Source: Deltaproteobacteria bacterium (GTDB lineage: Bacteria > Myxococcota_A > UBA9160 > PR03). From it: a DNA stretch of 28,233 bases. This document shows, one piece after another, positions 1 through 7,390 of this stretch. The notes beneath the pieces were generated by a model, which was not told where the DNA came from, ran no database searches, and saw nothing but the letters and a program-made list of their open reading frames with translations. Each line of letters begins with the position of its first letter. Positions within the stretch are counted from its first letter, which is position 1. A program made the translations under genes and the position numbers. The stretch lies in assembly GCA_018262315.1 (NCBI GenBank), contig JAGSPS010000001.1, positions 1-28,233 of the forward strand, given 5' to 3'.

Positions 1-1310
1 TCGCCAACTCCGGCTTCAGCCGCGCGGACGCGCAGGCCTGGCTCTACGAGCACGCGCGCGTGCCGGTCGAGCGCATCGGCGCGAAGAAGCTCGAAGAGGC
101 CAGCGGCTGGGGCGGCTGGGCCGCCGAGCTGGCGGGCTGGGGCGGCCGGATCCCGATCGCCCGCGCGCCCGAGGAGATCCGCATCCTGGTGGCGGGCGGA
201 CCCGGCAAGCACTCGGCGTGGATCCCCACCTTCGGGCCGACCTACAGCCAGACCCGGCCGATCGCCGTTCCGGCTCGTACACCCGCGCAGCGGCCGGCGG
301 CGCCGATCGCTGTCCGCGCGCCCGCCGTCGAGATCCGCGCGCGAGACGTCACGGCCGCGCCCGGCCCCGATCGCGTCGAGCAGGTCGTGGTCGTCGGCGG
401 CGGCCCCGCCGGCTACACCGCAGCGTTGTACGCGGCGCGGGCGAAGCTCGCGCCGCTGGTCGTCGAAGGCCTCCATCCGGGCGGCCTGATCCAGGAGACG
501 ACCGACGTCGAGAACTTCCCGGGCTACCCGAAGGGCGTGCTCGGACCGCAGCTCGCCCGCGATCTGCGCGACCAGGCGGAGCGCTTCGGCGCGCGCTTCC
601 TCGGCGGTGCAGTCGAGGCGTTCGAGCTGTCGCGCGCGTCGGGCGGCGAGCACCGCCTCCGGGTCGGCGCCCTCGTGCTGCGGGCCAGGACCGTGATCCT
701 CGCGATGGGCGCCCGGCCGAAGACGCTCGGGATCCCCGGCGAGGAGGAACTGCGCAACCGCGGCGTCGCGTGGTGCGCGGTATGCGACGCACCGCTCTTC
801 GCCGGCAAGGACACCCTCGTCGTCGGCGGTGGCGACTCGGCGATGGAAGAGGCGCTCGGGCTGGCGCGACACGCGAGGAGCGTCACCATCGTACACAGGC
901 GCGAGTCGTTCCGCGCCTCCCCCATCCTGCTCGAGCGGGTGCGCGGGGCCGAACGCGTCCAGATCCTCACCCCGTGGATCGTCGAGGCGTTCCTGGCCGG
1001 CGACGATGGCGCGCTCGCGCGCGCCCGGCTGCGCCGCGCCGACGGCGGCGCGCGCCGCGAGCTGGCCGTCCAGGGTGCCTTCGTCGCAGTCGGGCATCGG
1101 CCGCTTTCGGAGGCCGTGCGCGGCCAGCTGGAGACCGACGCCGACGGTTACGTGCGCTGCGCGAACGCCACCCGCGAGACGAGCCTCCCCGGCGTCTTCG
1201 CGTGTGGCGACCTCGTTGACGCCCGCTACCGCCAGGCGGTGACGGCGTCGGCGTCGGGCTGCGAAGCGGCGCTCGACGCCCAGCATTATCTCGACGCGGT
1301 CGGCGGGTGA
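1..1310 (+). CDS. Thioredoxin-reductase-like FAD/NAD(P) oxidoreductase with unrecognised N-terminal domain (5' partial)
   Basis: The reading frame is open from base 3, so the gene starts upstream of the window; the GTG at 60 is internal. About 435 residues are visible. From about base 380 to the end the protein is a complete thioredoxin-reductase-type flavoprotein. It has an FAD Rossmann motif GGGPAGYTAALYAARA, a redox-active CAVC pair (Cys codons at 774 and 783), a second nucleotide-binding motif GGGDSA near 828, and the C-terminal CGD-type FAD motif near 1200. That part is about 310 residues, the usual length of bacterial TrxR. The first ~85 visible residues end in a conserved-looking stretch (AGGPGKHSAWIPTFG) and are joined by an Ala/Pro-rich linker; I do not recognise them as any part of TrxR. 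The likely role is passing electrons from NAD(P)H to a disulfide or selenenylsulfide, perhaps within the same polypeptide. The next gene follows after 7 bases. Confidence 0.85.
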   Translation, partial: ANSGFSRADAQAWLYEHARVPVERIGAKKLEEASGWGGWAAELAGWGGRIPIARAPEEIRILVAGGPGKHSAWIPTFGPTYSQTRPIAVPARTPAQRPAAPIAVRAPAVEIRARDVTAAPGPDRVEQVVVVGGGPAGYTAALYAARAKLAPLVVEGLHPGGLIQETTDVENFPGYPKGVLGPQLARDLRDQAERFGARFLGGAVEAFELSRASGGEHRLRVGALVLRARTVILAMGARPKTLGIPGEEELRNRGVAWCAVCDAPLFAGKDTLVVGGGDSAMEEALGLARHARSVTIVHRRESFRASPILLERVRGAERVQILTPWIVEAFLAGDDGALARARLRRADGGARRELAVQGAFVAVGHRPLSEAVRGQLETDADGYVRCANATRETSLPGVFACGDLVDARYRQAVTASASGCEAALDAQHYLDAVGG

Positions 1311-1317
1311 GCGGGCG

Positions 1318-2532
1318 ATGAGCGCGCTGCACGGCCTGCGCATCCTCGATCTCACCCGGCTGCTTCCGGGCGGATTCCTCACGCAGCTCTTCGCCGACCT
1401 CGGCGCCGACGTCGTCAAGGTGGAGGACACCGGCGCCGGCGACTACCTGCGCTGGTCGCAACCCACGTATGACGGTCCGGACGACAGCGCGCGCTCGGCC
1501 GCCTTCCTGTGGCTGAACCGCGGCAAGCGTTCGATCCGCGTGGACCTGAAACAGGAACAGGGCAGGGAGCTGCTGCTCGAACTCGCGCGCGGCGCCGATG
1601 TGCTCGTCGAGTCCTTCCGCCCCGGCGTGCTCGACCGGCTCGGTCTCGGCTGGGAGGTTCTCGCGGCCGCGAACCGGCGGCTGGTCCTCTGCTCGATCAG
1701 CGGTTACGGGCAGGGCGCGGCGGTGCGCGAGCGCTCCGGTCACGACATCAACTACCTCGCGCTCTCGGGCCTCAGCGCGCTGACCGGCGCCGCCGGCGGG
1801 CCGCCGGCCGCGTCGGCCGGGCAGTTCGCGGACATCGGGGTCGCGCTGCTCGGGGCGTTCGGCGTGCTCGCCGCGCTGCGCGAGCGCGACGTCTCCGGTG
1901 TCGGTCAACACGTTGACGTGTCACTCTTCGACGCGTCGCTACTCTGGCTCGGCCTGCTGGTCGCCAAGCAGCTCTGCGACGGCGAGCCCGTCCGGCGCGG
2001 CGTGACCGAGCGGGCCGTCTGCTATCGCCTCTACGCCTGCGCGGACGGACACGTCGCGCTGGCCGCTCTCGAGCCGAAGTTCTGGCAGGCGTTCTGCCGT
2101 GGCGTGCAGCGCGAGGACCTGTTCGCACACCAGTGGGACGCCGAAGGCTCCGAGGCCCACGCCGCGCTGGCGCGGCTCTTCGCTACCCGCACGCGCGCGC
2201 AGTGGCAGGCCTTTGCGAGTGAACACGATTGCTGCCTCGAGCCGGTGCTCGAGCTCGACGAAGCGCTCGCCTCCCCGCTCGCGCGCGACCGCGGGATCCT
2301 CGCGACGCTCGAGCAGCCCGGCGTCGAGCGGGCGATCCGCCAGCTCGCCTCGCCGTTCCGGCTGTCGCGCACCCCGCCGCGGGCGAAGGGCCCGGCGCCG
2401 GGCCTCGGCGAGCACACGCGCGAGATCCTCGCCGCGCTGGGACGCACCAAGGAGGCGATCGAGATGCTCGAGCAGACCGGTGCGATCGCCGGGCCGCACC
2501 CTCAGGGCGCCCGCGGGAGCTTCCTCTCGTGA
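1318..2532 (+). CDS. CaiB/BaiF-family protein, probable alpha-methylacyl-CoA racemase
   Basis: The 404-residue product has the typical N-terminus of class III CoA-transferases (LRILDLTRLLPGGF, then FADLGADVVKVE) and the family block GYGQG. Two residues point to the racemase branch: His142 in GHDINYLALSG and Asp172 in QFADIG. They are 30 residues apart, the same spacing as the His/Asp catalytic pair known from mycobacterial alpha-methylacyl-CoA racemase. Such enzymes interconvert 2R- and 2S-methylacyl-CoA, so that methyl-branched or sterol side chains can enter beta-oxidation. A formyl-CoA-transferase-type enzyme would also use an Asp nucleophile but lacks the GHDINY His. The gene starts at ATG 1318, 7 bases after the previous stop, and its stop overlaps the GTG of the acyl-CoA synthetase gene, which indicates one operon. 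Confidence 0.85.
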   Translation: MSALHGLRILDLTRLLPGGFLTQLFADLGADVVKVEDTGAGDYLRWSQPTYDGPDDSARSAAFLWLNRGKRSIRVDLKQEQGRELLLELARGADVLVESFRPGVLDRLGLGWEVLAAANRRLVLCSISGYGQGAAVRERSGHDINYLALSGLSALTGAAGGPPAASAGQFADIGVALLGAFGVLAALRERDVSGVGQHVDVSLFDASLLWLGLLVAKQLCDGEPVRRGVTERAVCYRLYACADGHVALAALEPKFWQAFCRGVQREDLFAHQWDAEGSEAHAALARLFATRTRAQWQAFASEHDCCLEPVLELDEALASPLARDRGILATLEQPGVERAIRQLASPFRLSRTPPRAKGPAPGLGEHTREILAALGRTKEAIEMLEQTGAIAGPHPQGARGSFLS

Positions 2533-4313
2533 GCGCGGCGTCGCTCGACGCGCCTGGCGATCGCCCTGAGGCGCTCCAGGCCCGCACGCTGTGCGAGGCC
2601 TTCCAGCGGACCGCCGCGCGCTGGGCCGCGCAGCCCGCGCTGCGCGCCTACGGCTCCGACGCGAGCTGGAGCTGGGCGCAGTACGCGGCGGCCGTCCGGC
2701 GCCGCGCCGCCGGACTCGCCGCACTCGGCGTGAAGCGCGGCGACACGATCGGCTTTCTGCTCTCCAACCGGCCGGACTTCAACCTGACCGACGCCGCTGC
2801 GATGCATCTCGGCGCCATCTGCTGGTCGATCTACGCGACCGCCGCCCCCGAGCAGATGGAGCACATGCTGCGCAATGCGCGGAGCCGGATCGTCGTCACC
2901 GAGCAGGAGCTGCTGGGCCGCCTGCTCGCGGTGCGCGGGAGCGCGCCCGAGTTGGAGCAGGTGGTCGTCGTCGACGGCGCCGCGTGCGACGGGTTGATCT
3001 CGCTCGAAGACCTGGAGGCGCGCGGCGACCGCGGCTTCGATTTCGAGGCCGCCTGGCGCGCCGTCCGGCCCGACGACGTCCTCTGCCTGATCTACAGCTC
3101 CGGGACCACCGGCCCCTCCAAGGGCGTCGAGCTCACGCACCACAACATGCTGAGCCAGCTGCGCGCCTTTGACGCGGTGTATCCGATCGCGCCGGGCGGG
3201 CGCTGCATCAGCTTCCTGCCGAGCGCGCACGTCGCGGACCGCTGGTGTACGCACTACAGCTCGATGGTGTATGGCTCGACGGTGCACTGCCTCACGGATA
3301 CCAAGAAGCTCTTCGCGTACACGGCGCAGGTCCGGCCGACCGTCTGGGGCGGCGTGCCGCGGATCTGGGAAAAGCTCAAGGTCGCGCTCGACGGAATGCT
3401 CGCGGGCGAAGCCGACCCGCAGCGGCGCGCCGTCATGCAGGAAGCGGTCGCGACGGGCCTCGAGCGGGTCCGGGCCCGGCGCGCGGGCGCGGTGCCCGAC
3501 GAACTCGAGCGCCGCTGGCGCGAGGCGGACGCGCGGGTCTTCGCGCGGATCCGCGCCGCGCTCGGCGTCGACGAGGTCGAGGCATTCGCGGTGGGCTCCG
3601 CGCCGACGCCGCCGCACATCCTCGACTTCTTCGCAGCGATCGGCATCGAGATCGCCGAGATGTGGGGCCTCACCGAGTGCTCGTCCAACGCGGCGATCAA
3701 CCCGCCGGGCGCGCTCCGGCCGGGCACGGTCGGCAAGCCGCTGCCGGGCATCGAGCTGCGGCTCGCGCCCGACGGCGAGATCCTGCTGCGCGGTCCCGTC
3801 GTCATGAAGGGCTACCGCGGCGAGCCCGAGAAGACCGCCGAGACGATCGACGCCGACGGCTGGCTACACACAGGAGATGTCGGAACGGTCGACGCGGACG
3901 GCTACCTGCGGATCATCGACCGCAAGAAGGAACTCCTGATCAACTCGGCCGGCAAGAACATGTCGCCGATCGCGATCGAGTCCGCGATCAAGGGGGCGTC
4001 CTCGCTGATCGGCCAGGCGGTCGCCATCGGCGACGCCCGCCCGTACGTCGTGGCGCTGATCGCGCTCGACCCGGACGTGGCGGCCGGCCGCGCGCACGAC
4101 GATCCGGAGATCGTCCGGGAGGTGAGGGAGGCGATCGAGCGCGGCAACCAACGGCTCGCTCGCGTCGAGCAGGTCAAGCGCTTCCACGTCGTGGCCGAGA
4201 CCTGGGAGCCCGGCGGCCCGTGCCTCACGCCGACCTCGAAGCTCAAGCGCAAGCCGATCGCGGCGCGCTACGCGAGCGAGATCGAGGCGCTCTACGCGGC
4301 GGCGCCCGCGTGA
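2529..4313 (+). CDS. Long-chain acyl-CoA synthetase (AMP-forming)
   Basis: The 594-residue protein belongs to the ANL superfamily of adenylating enzymes. It shows the ATP-binding P-loop YSSGTTGPSKG (from Tyr189), the WGLTE motif, the hinge region with LHTGD (Asp450) and DRKKELLINSAGKNMSP, and the C-terminal lysine-containing stretch TSKLKRKPI (569-577). Length and motif order match FadD15-type long-chain fatty acid:CoA ligases. The enzyme activates a carboxylic acid to its CoA thioester using ATP, and would supply substrate to the neighbouring racemase and dehydrogenase. The open frame extends upstream to 2229, but that part overlaps the preceding gene. I chose GTG 2529, which overlaps the preceding TGA by three bases (GTGA) and gives a normal N-terminus. 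The exact substrate cannot be read from the sequence. Confidence 0.92.
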   Translation: MSAASLDAPGDRPEALQARTLCEAFQRTAARWAAQPALRAYGSDASWSWAQYAAAVRRRAAGLAALGVKRGDTIGFLLSNRPDFNLTDAAAMHLGAICWSIYATAAPEQMEHMLRNARSRIVVTEQELLGRLLAVRGSAPELEQVVVVDGAACDGLISLEDLEARGDRGFDFEAAWRAVRPDDVLCLIYSSGTTGPSKGVELTHHNMLSQLRAFDAVYPIAPGGRCISFLPSAHVADRWCTHYSSMVYGSTVHCLTDTKKLFAYTAQVRPTVWGGVPRIWEKLKVALDGMLAGEADPQRRAVMQEAVATGLERVRARRAGAVPDELERRWREADARVFARIRAALGVDEVEAFAVGSAPTPPHILDFFAAIGIEIAEMWGLTECSSNAAINPPGALRPGTVGKPLPGIELRLAPDGEILLRGPVVMKGYRGEPEKTAETIDADGWLHTGDVGTVDADGYLRIIDRKKELLINSAGKNMSPIAIESAIKGASSLIGQAVAIGDARPYVVALIALDPDVAAGRAHDDPEIVREVREAIERGNQRLARVEQVKRFHVVAETWEPGGPCLTPTSKLKRKPIAARYASEIEALYAAAPA

Positions 4314-5299
4314 GCGGGGAGGGGATCAGCCTCGTCACCGGCGCCACGGGCTTCGTGGGCGGTCACCTCGTCGCGCGCCTCGTGGAGTCCGGGGCGCGCG
4401 TGCGGGCGGCGGCGCTGCCGCGGGAGGACGCCGCGCCGCTCGCGGCGTTCGGCGTCGAGATCGCGCGCGCCGACCTCACGGAGCCCGGGACGCTGCCGCC
4501 GCTCTTCGCCGGACCGGTGGAGCGCGTCTTCCACCTCGGCGCCATCTGCAACTTCTCGACGCCCTACGCCGTGCTGCGACGCGTGAACGTCGAGGGAACC
4601 GAGCGGCTCAGCGGCCTGGCGTTGCAGGCCGGGGTGCGGGTGTTCGTGCACGTGAGTTCGACCAGCGTGTACGGGCGGTACCGCGGAGCGCCGTTCGTCG
4701 AGGACGCTCCGCGCGAGCCCCAGGACGACTACGGGCGCAGCAAGCGCGACGGCGAGGACGTCGTCTGGCGGCGCATCGCGGAGGGGCTTCGGGCCGTCGT
4801 GCTTCGACCCTGCACGGTGTACGGTCCCGGCTGCACCGATGGCGCCGGCAAGGCGTTCTCGCGCCCCGGCTCGCTCGCGGCGATCCCGGGCGACGGGAAG
4901 CAGCGGCTCTCGAACGTGCGCGTCGAGGACGTCGCCGGCGCGGCGCTGCACCTGGCGGCGTGCGACGAGGCGCTGGGGCGGGCCTTCAACGTGGTCGACG
5001 GCAGCCACCCGACGCTGGGGGAGGCGCTCACGCTCGCGGCGTCAGCGTTCGACACCAGGCCGCCGCGCCTCCATCTGCCGCTGCCGCTGATCGCGCTGGC
5101 GGCCCGCGCGCAGGGCTGGGCGGCGCGCCGCGCGGGCCGGATTCCGGATCTCGAGCTCGACGCCGTCCGCTACCTCGGCGGCGACTACATCGTCGACGGC
5201 ACGCGCCTCGCAAAGAGCGGCTACCGGCTGCTCCATCCCGATTTCGCGGAATCGATGCGTGATCTCGGCCGGCGCCATCGGGCGTGCGGCCGCGCGTGA
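4310..5299 (+). CDS. Extended SDR, NAD(P)-dependent epimerase/dehydratase family
   Basis: The 329-residue protein starts at GTG 4310, overlapping the stop of the acyl-CoA synthetase gene (GTGA). An N-terminal Rossmann motif TGATGFVGG (10-18) binds NAD(P). The extended-SDR signatures follow: FHLGAICNFSTP, NVEGTERL, SSTSVYG, and the active-site YGRSK with Tyr141 and Lys145. The mid-region RPCTVYGPG and NVVDG blocks are also typical. The family includes sugar-nucleotide epimerases and 3-beta-hydroxysteroid dehydrogenase-like enzymes that act on alcohol or keto groups of lipids. Given the CoA-ligase and racemase neighbours, a lipid or sterol substrate is more likely than a sugar nucleotide, but this is inference. 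The C-terminal ~80 residues are Ala/Arg rich and less conserved. Confidence 0.85.
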   Translation: MSGEGISLVTGATGFVGGHLVARLVESGARVRAAALPREDAAPLAAFGVEIARADLTEPGTLPPLFAGPVERVFHLGAICNFSTPYAVLRRVNVEGTERLSGLALQAGVRVFVHVSSTSVYGRYRGAPFVEDAPREPQDDYGRSKRDGEDVVWRRIAEGLRAVVLRPCTVYGPGCTDGAGKAFSRPGSLAAIPGDGKQRLSNVRVEDVAGAALHLAACDEALGRAFNVVDGSHPTLGEALTLAASAFDTRPPRLHLPLPLIALAARAQGWAARRAGRIPDLELDAVRYLGGDYIVDGTRLAKSGYRLLHPDFAESMRDLGRRHRACGRA

Positions 5300-5324
5300 C
5301 CTACACAACAAGAAGGTGCACTCG

Positions 5325-6149
5325 ATGCAGGTCGTGATCATCACCGGGGTGGCTCAGGGAATGGGTCGCGAGGTCGCGCTCCGCCTGGCGGCGGCGGGCG
5401 ACGCGGTCGCAGGCTTCGACGTCGACGCCGCGGGCATCGAGTCGCTGCGGGCAGACCTCGCGGCGCGCGGCAGCGACTGTCTGCTGACGACCCTCGACGT
5501 CTGCGACCGCCCCGGAATCCTGGCGTTTCGCGACGCGGTGCTGCGCCGCTGGGGTCGCGCGGACGTGGTGCTCTCGAACGTGGGGATCGGGTTCTTCGGC
5601 CCGTTCGAGGAGGTCGACCTCGAGAAGGCCAGCCGCTGTCTCGAAATCAACGTGATGGGCACGGCGGCGATCCTCCAGGCATTCCTCCCGAGCATGCGCG
5701 AGCGGCGATCCGGAAAGCTCGTGGCCGTCTCGTCGCTGGTAGGACAGATCCCGTTCCCGTTCGAGTCGATCTACTCCGCGAGCAAATTCGCGGTGGAGGG
5801 CCTGGTGCTCTCGCTGCGCTACGAGGTCGAGCGCTTCGGGATCCAGGTGGCGCTGATCGAGCCGGCGCAGGTCTCCACCCGCTTCGCGGCCAAGATCCAC
5901 ACGCTGCCGCCCGAGGGCTCGCCGTACCGCGAGCGCGTCCGCCGCTTCATCGTCCGCGACGAGGAGCTGATCCAGACCGCGCTGGATCCGGCGGCGGCGG
6001 CGGAGCAGATCCTGCGCGTGCTGCGCGCGCCGAAGCCGAGGCTCCACAACACGGTCGACGCGAAGAGCCGCTTCTTCCTGGCGCTGAACCGATTCTTGCC
6101 GACACGGCTTCGCGACGAGATCCTGCTGCGTCAGATGAACATCCGCTGA
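5325..6149 (+). CDS. Classical short-chain dehydrogenase/reductase
   Basis: The 274-residue protein has the classical SDR architecture. The cofactor motif TGVAQGMG spans residues 7-14, NVGIGFFG stands in the place of the usual NNAG motif, and the catalytic set is Ser137, Tyr150 and Lys154 (YSASK). The start at ATG 5325 is preceded by AGAAGG eight bases upstream. An in-frame ATG at 5259 lies inside the previous gene and has no better ribosome-binding site. The C-terminal tail (NRFLPTRLRDEILLRQ) resembles SDRs that act on hydrophobic substrates, but the substrate is unknown. It follows the extended SDR by 25 bases on the same strand and is probably cotranscribed. Confidence 0.88.
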   Translation: MQVVIITGVAQGMGREVALRLAAAGDAVAGFDVDAAGIESLRADLAARGSDCLLTTLDVCDRPGILAFRDAVLRRWGRADVVLSNVGIGFFGPFEEVDLEKASRCLEINVMGTAAILQAFLPSMRERRSGKLVAVSSLVGQIPFPFESIYSASKFAVEGLVLSLRYEVERFGIQVALIEPAQVSTRFAAKIHTLPPEGSPYRERVRRFIVRDEELIQTALDPAAAAEQILRVLRAPKPRLHNTVDAKSRFFLALNRFLPTRLRDEILLRQMNIR

Positions 6150-6171
6150 GGGGATCCTCGGCGGCCGCCAC

Positions 6172-6196
6172 GCGCTGCTGCCGAACGCCGCAGCGC
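6172..6196 (+). promoter_or_regulatory. Hairpin in the selD leader
   Basis: GCGCTGC (6172-6178) and GCAGCGC (6190-6196) form a perfect 7-bp inverted repeat with an 11-base loop. It lies between the stop of the SDR gene and the GGAGAA ribosome-binding site of selD (about 6199). It could be a weak terminator, an attenuator or an accidental GC-rich fold; there is no T tract. The function is unproven. Confidence 0.3.
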
Positions 6197-6208
6197 TCGG
6201 AGAACGCG

Positions 6209-7267
6209 ATGAACGCCCGGACGGATCGGACGGACACGCCCGCGATCAAGTTGACGTCCTTCTCGCACGGCGGCGGCTGCGGCTGCAAGATCGCCCCCGG
6301 CGTGCTGGGCGAGATCCTGAAGGGCTCGCACGGACTCATCCCGCCGCAACTGATGATCGGCTTCGAGACTTCCGACGACGCCGCCGTGTACAAGCTGAGC
6401 GACACGCAGGCGCTGATCGCCACCACCGACTTCTTCATGCCGATCGTCGATGATCCGTTCGACTTCGGCCGCATCGCCGCCACCAACGCGCTCTCCGACG
6501 TGTACGCGATGGGCGGCACGCCGATCCTGGCGCTGGCGCTGCTCGGCATGCCGATCGACCGGCTGCCGCTGGAGGCGATCCGCCGCATCGTCGAGGGCGG
6601 GGCATCGGTGTGCACGGCCGCGGGCATCCCGATCGCCGGCGGGCACACGATCGACTCGGTCGAGCCGATCTACGGGCTGGTGGCGATGGGCCTGGTCCAT
6701 CCGGGCAGGGTCAAGAGGAACTCCGACGCCGTGCCCGGCGACGTGCTGATCCTCGGCAAGCCGCTCGGCGTGGGCGTCTTCTCGGCGGCGCTGAAGAAGG
6801 ACGCGCTGGATGCCGCCGGCTACGCCGAGATGATCGCCAGCACGACCCGGCTGAACACGCCGGGCCGACTGCTGGCCGAAATGGACGCGGTGCACGCGCT
6901 CACCGACGTGACCGGCTTCGGTCTGCTCGGCCACCTGAACGAGATCTGCCGCGGCAGCCGGCTGGCCGCCTCGCTGGAGATGGCGCGCGTGCCCATGCTG
7001 CCCGGCGTGCTGTCGCTGGCCGCACAGGGCTTCGTCACGGGCGCCTCGGGCCGCAATTGGTCCAGCTACGGGAACGACGTCACGCTGCAGGAAACGACCG
7101 ACGTGCAAAAAGCGCTGCTGACCGACCCGCAGACCTCCGGCGGCCTGCTGGTCGCGTGCGCGCCAGCAGCCGTCGACGCGGTGCTGGACGTGTTCCACGC
7201 CGAGGGCTTCGACCGCGCCGCCGCGATCGGCGAGCTCCACGCCGGCACCGGCATCCGCGTTCGCTGA
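6209..7267 (+). CDS. selD: Selenophosphate synthase (selenide, water dikinase)
   Basis: The 352-residue protein carries the SelD signature GGGCGCKIAPGVL. Cys24 and Lys27 line up with the essential Cys17 and Lys20 of the E. coli enzyme, so this is the cysteine form and not a selenocysteine-containing SelD. Other family blocks are TTDFFMPIVDDPFDFGRIAA, AGGHTIDSVEPIYG, TDVTGFGLLGHL and TDPQTSGGLL. The enzyme makes selenophosphate from selenide and ATP, the selenium donor for selenocysteine-tRNA or for 2-selenouridine in tRNA. No selA, selB, selC or mnmH is present in the window, so which pathway it serves is open. It starts at ATG 6209 with GGAGAA upstream, 59 bases after the SDR gene on the same strand. 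Confidence 0.97.
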   Translation: MNARTDRTDTPAIKLTSFSHGGGCGCKIAPGVLGEILKGSHGLIPPQLMIGFETSDDAAVYKLSDTQALIATTDFFMPIVDDPFDFGRIAATNALSDVYAMGGTPILALALLGMPIDRLPLEAIRRIVEGGASVCTAAGIPIAGGHTIDSVEPIYGLVAMGLVHPGRVKRNSDAVPGDVLILGKPLGVGVFSAALKKDALDAAGYAEMIASTTRLNTPGRLLAEMDAVHALTDVTGFGLLGHLNEICRGSRLAASLEMARVPMLPGVLSLAAQGFVTGASGRNWSSYGNDVTLQETTDVQKALLTDPQTSGGLLVACAPAAVDAVLDVFHAEGFDRAAAIGELHAGTGIRVR

Positions 7268-7390
7268 CCCGCGGTGCCGGGCGTCAAGTTTTCGGTTCTG
7301 TCAAGTTGTTCGAACGAGTCGGCGGCGCGGGTTCCGTGAAGCGCGCCGGCTGCGGCCCGCCGCGATTGCTCGACCACCCGCGTGGCGGCC
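7268..7390. other. Convergent intergenic region with a GTCAAGTT direct repeat
   Basis: This 123-base gap lies between the ends of selD and the acyl-CoA dehydrogenase gene. It contains GTCAAGTT twice (7282-7289 and 7299-7306, a 17-base period). It also has an imperfect GC-rich inverted repeat around 7353-7391 (GGCCCGCCGCG against CGCGTGGCGGCC) that could end transcription. I see no gene in it. Confidence 0.4.

Noticed and set aside
2229..2528. Longer start for the acyl-CoA synthetase
   Set aside because: The extension lies entirely over the CaiB/BaiF gene, is Arg/Ala-rich shadow sequence, and the GTGA overlap at 2529 gives a normal start.
6269..6300. Selenocysteine in SelD
   Set aside because: The catalytic position is an ordinary Cys codon (TGC), and no in-frame TGA occurs in the gene.
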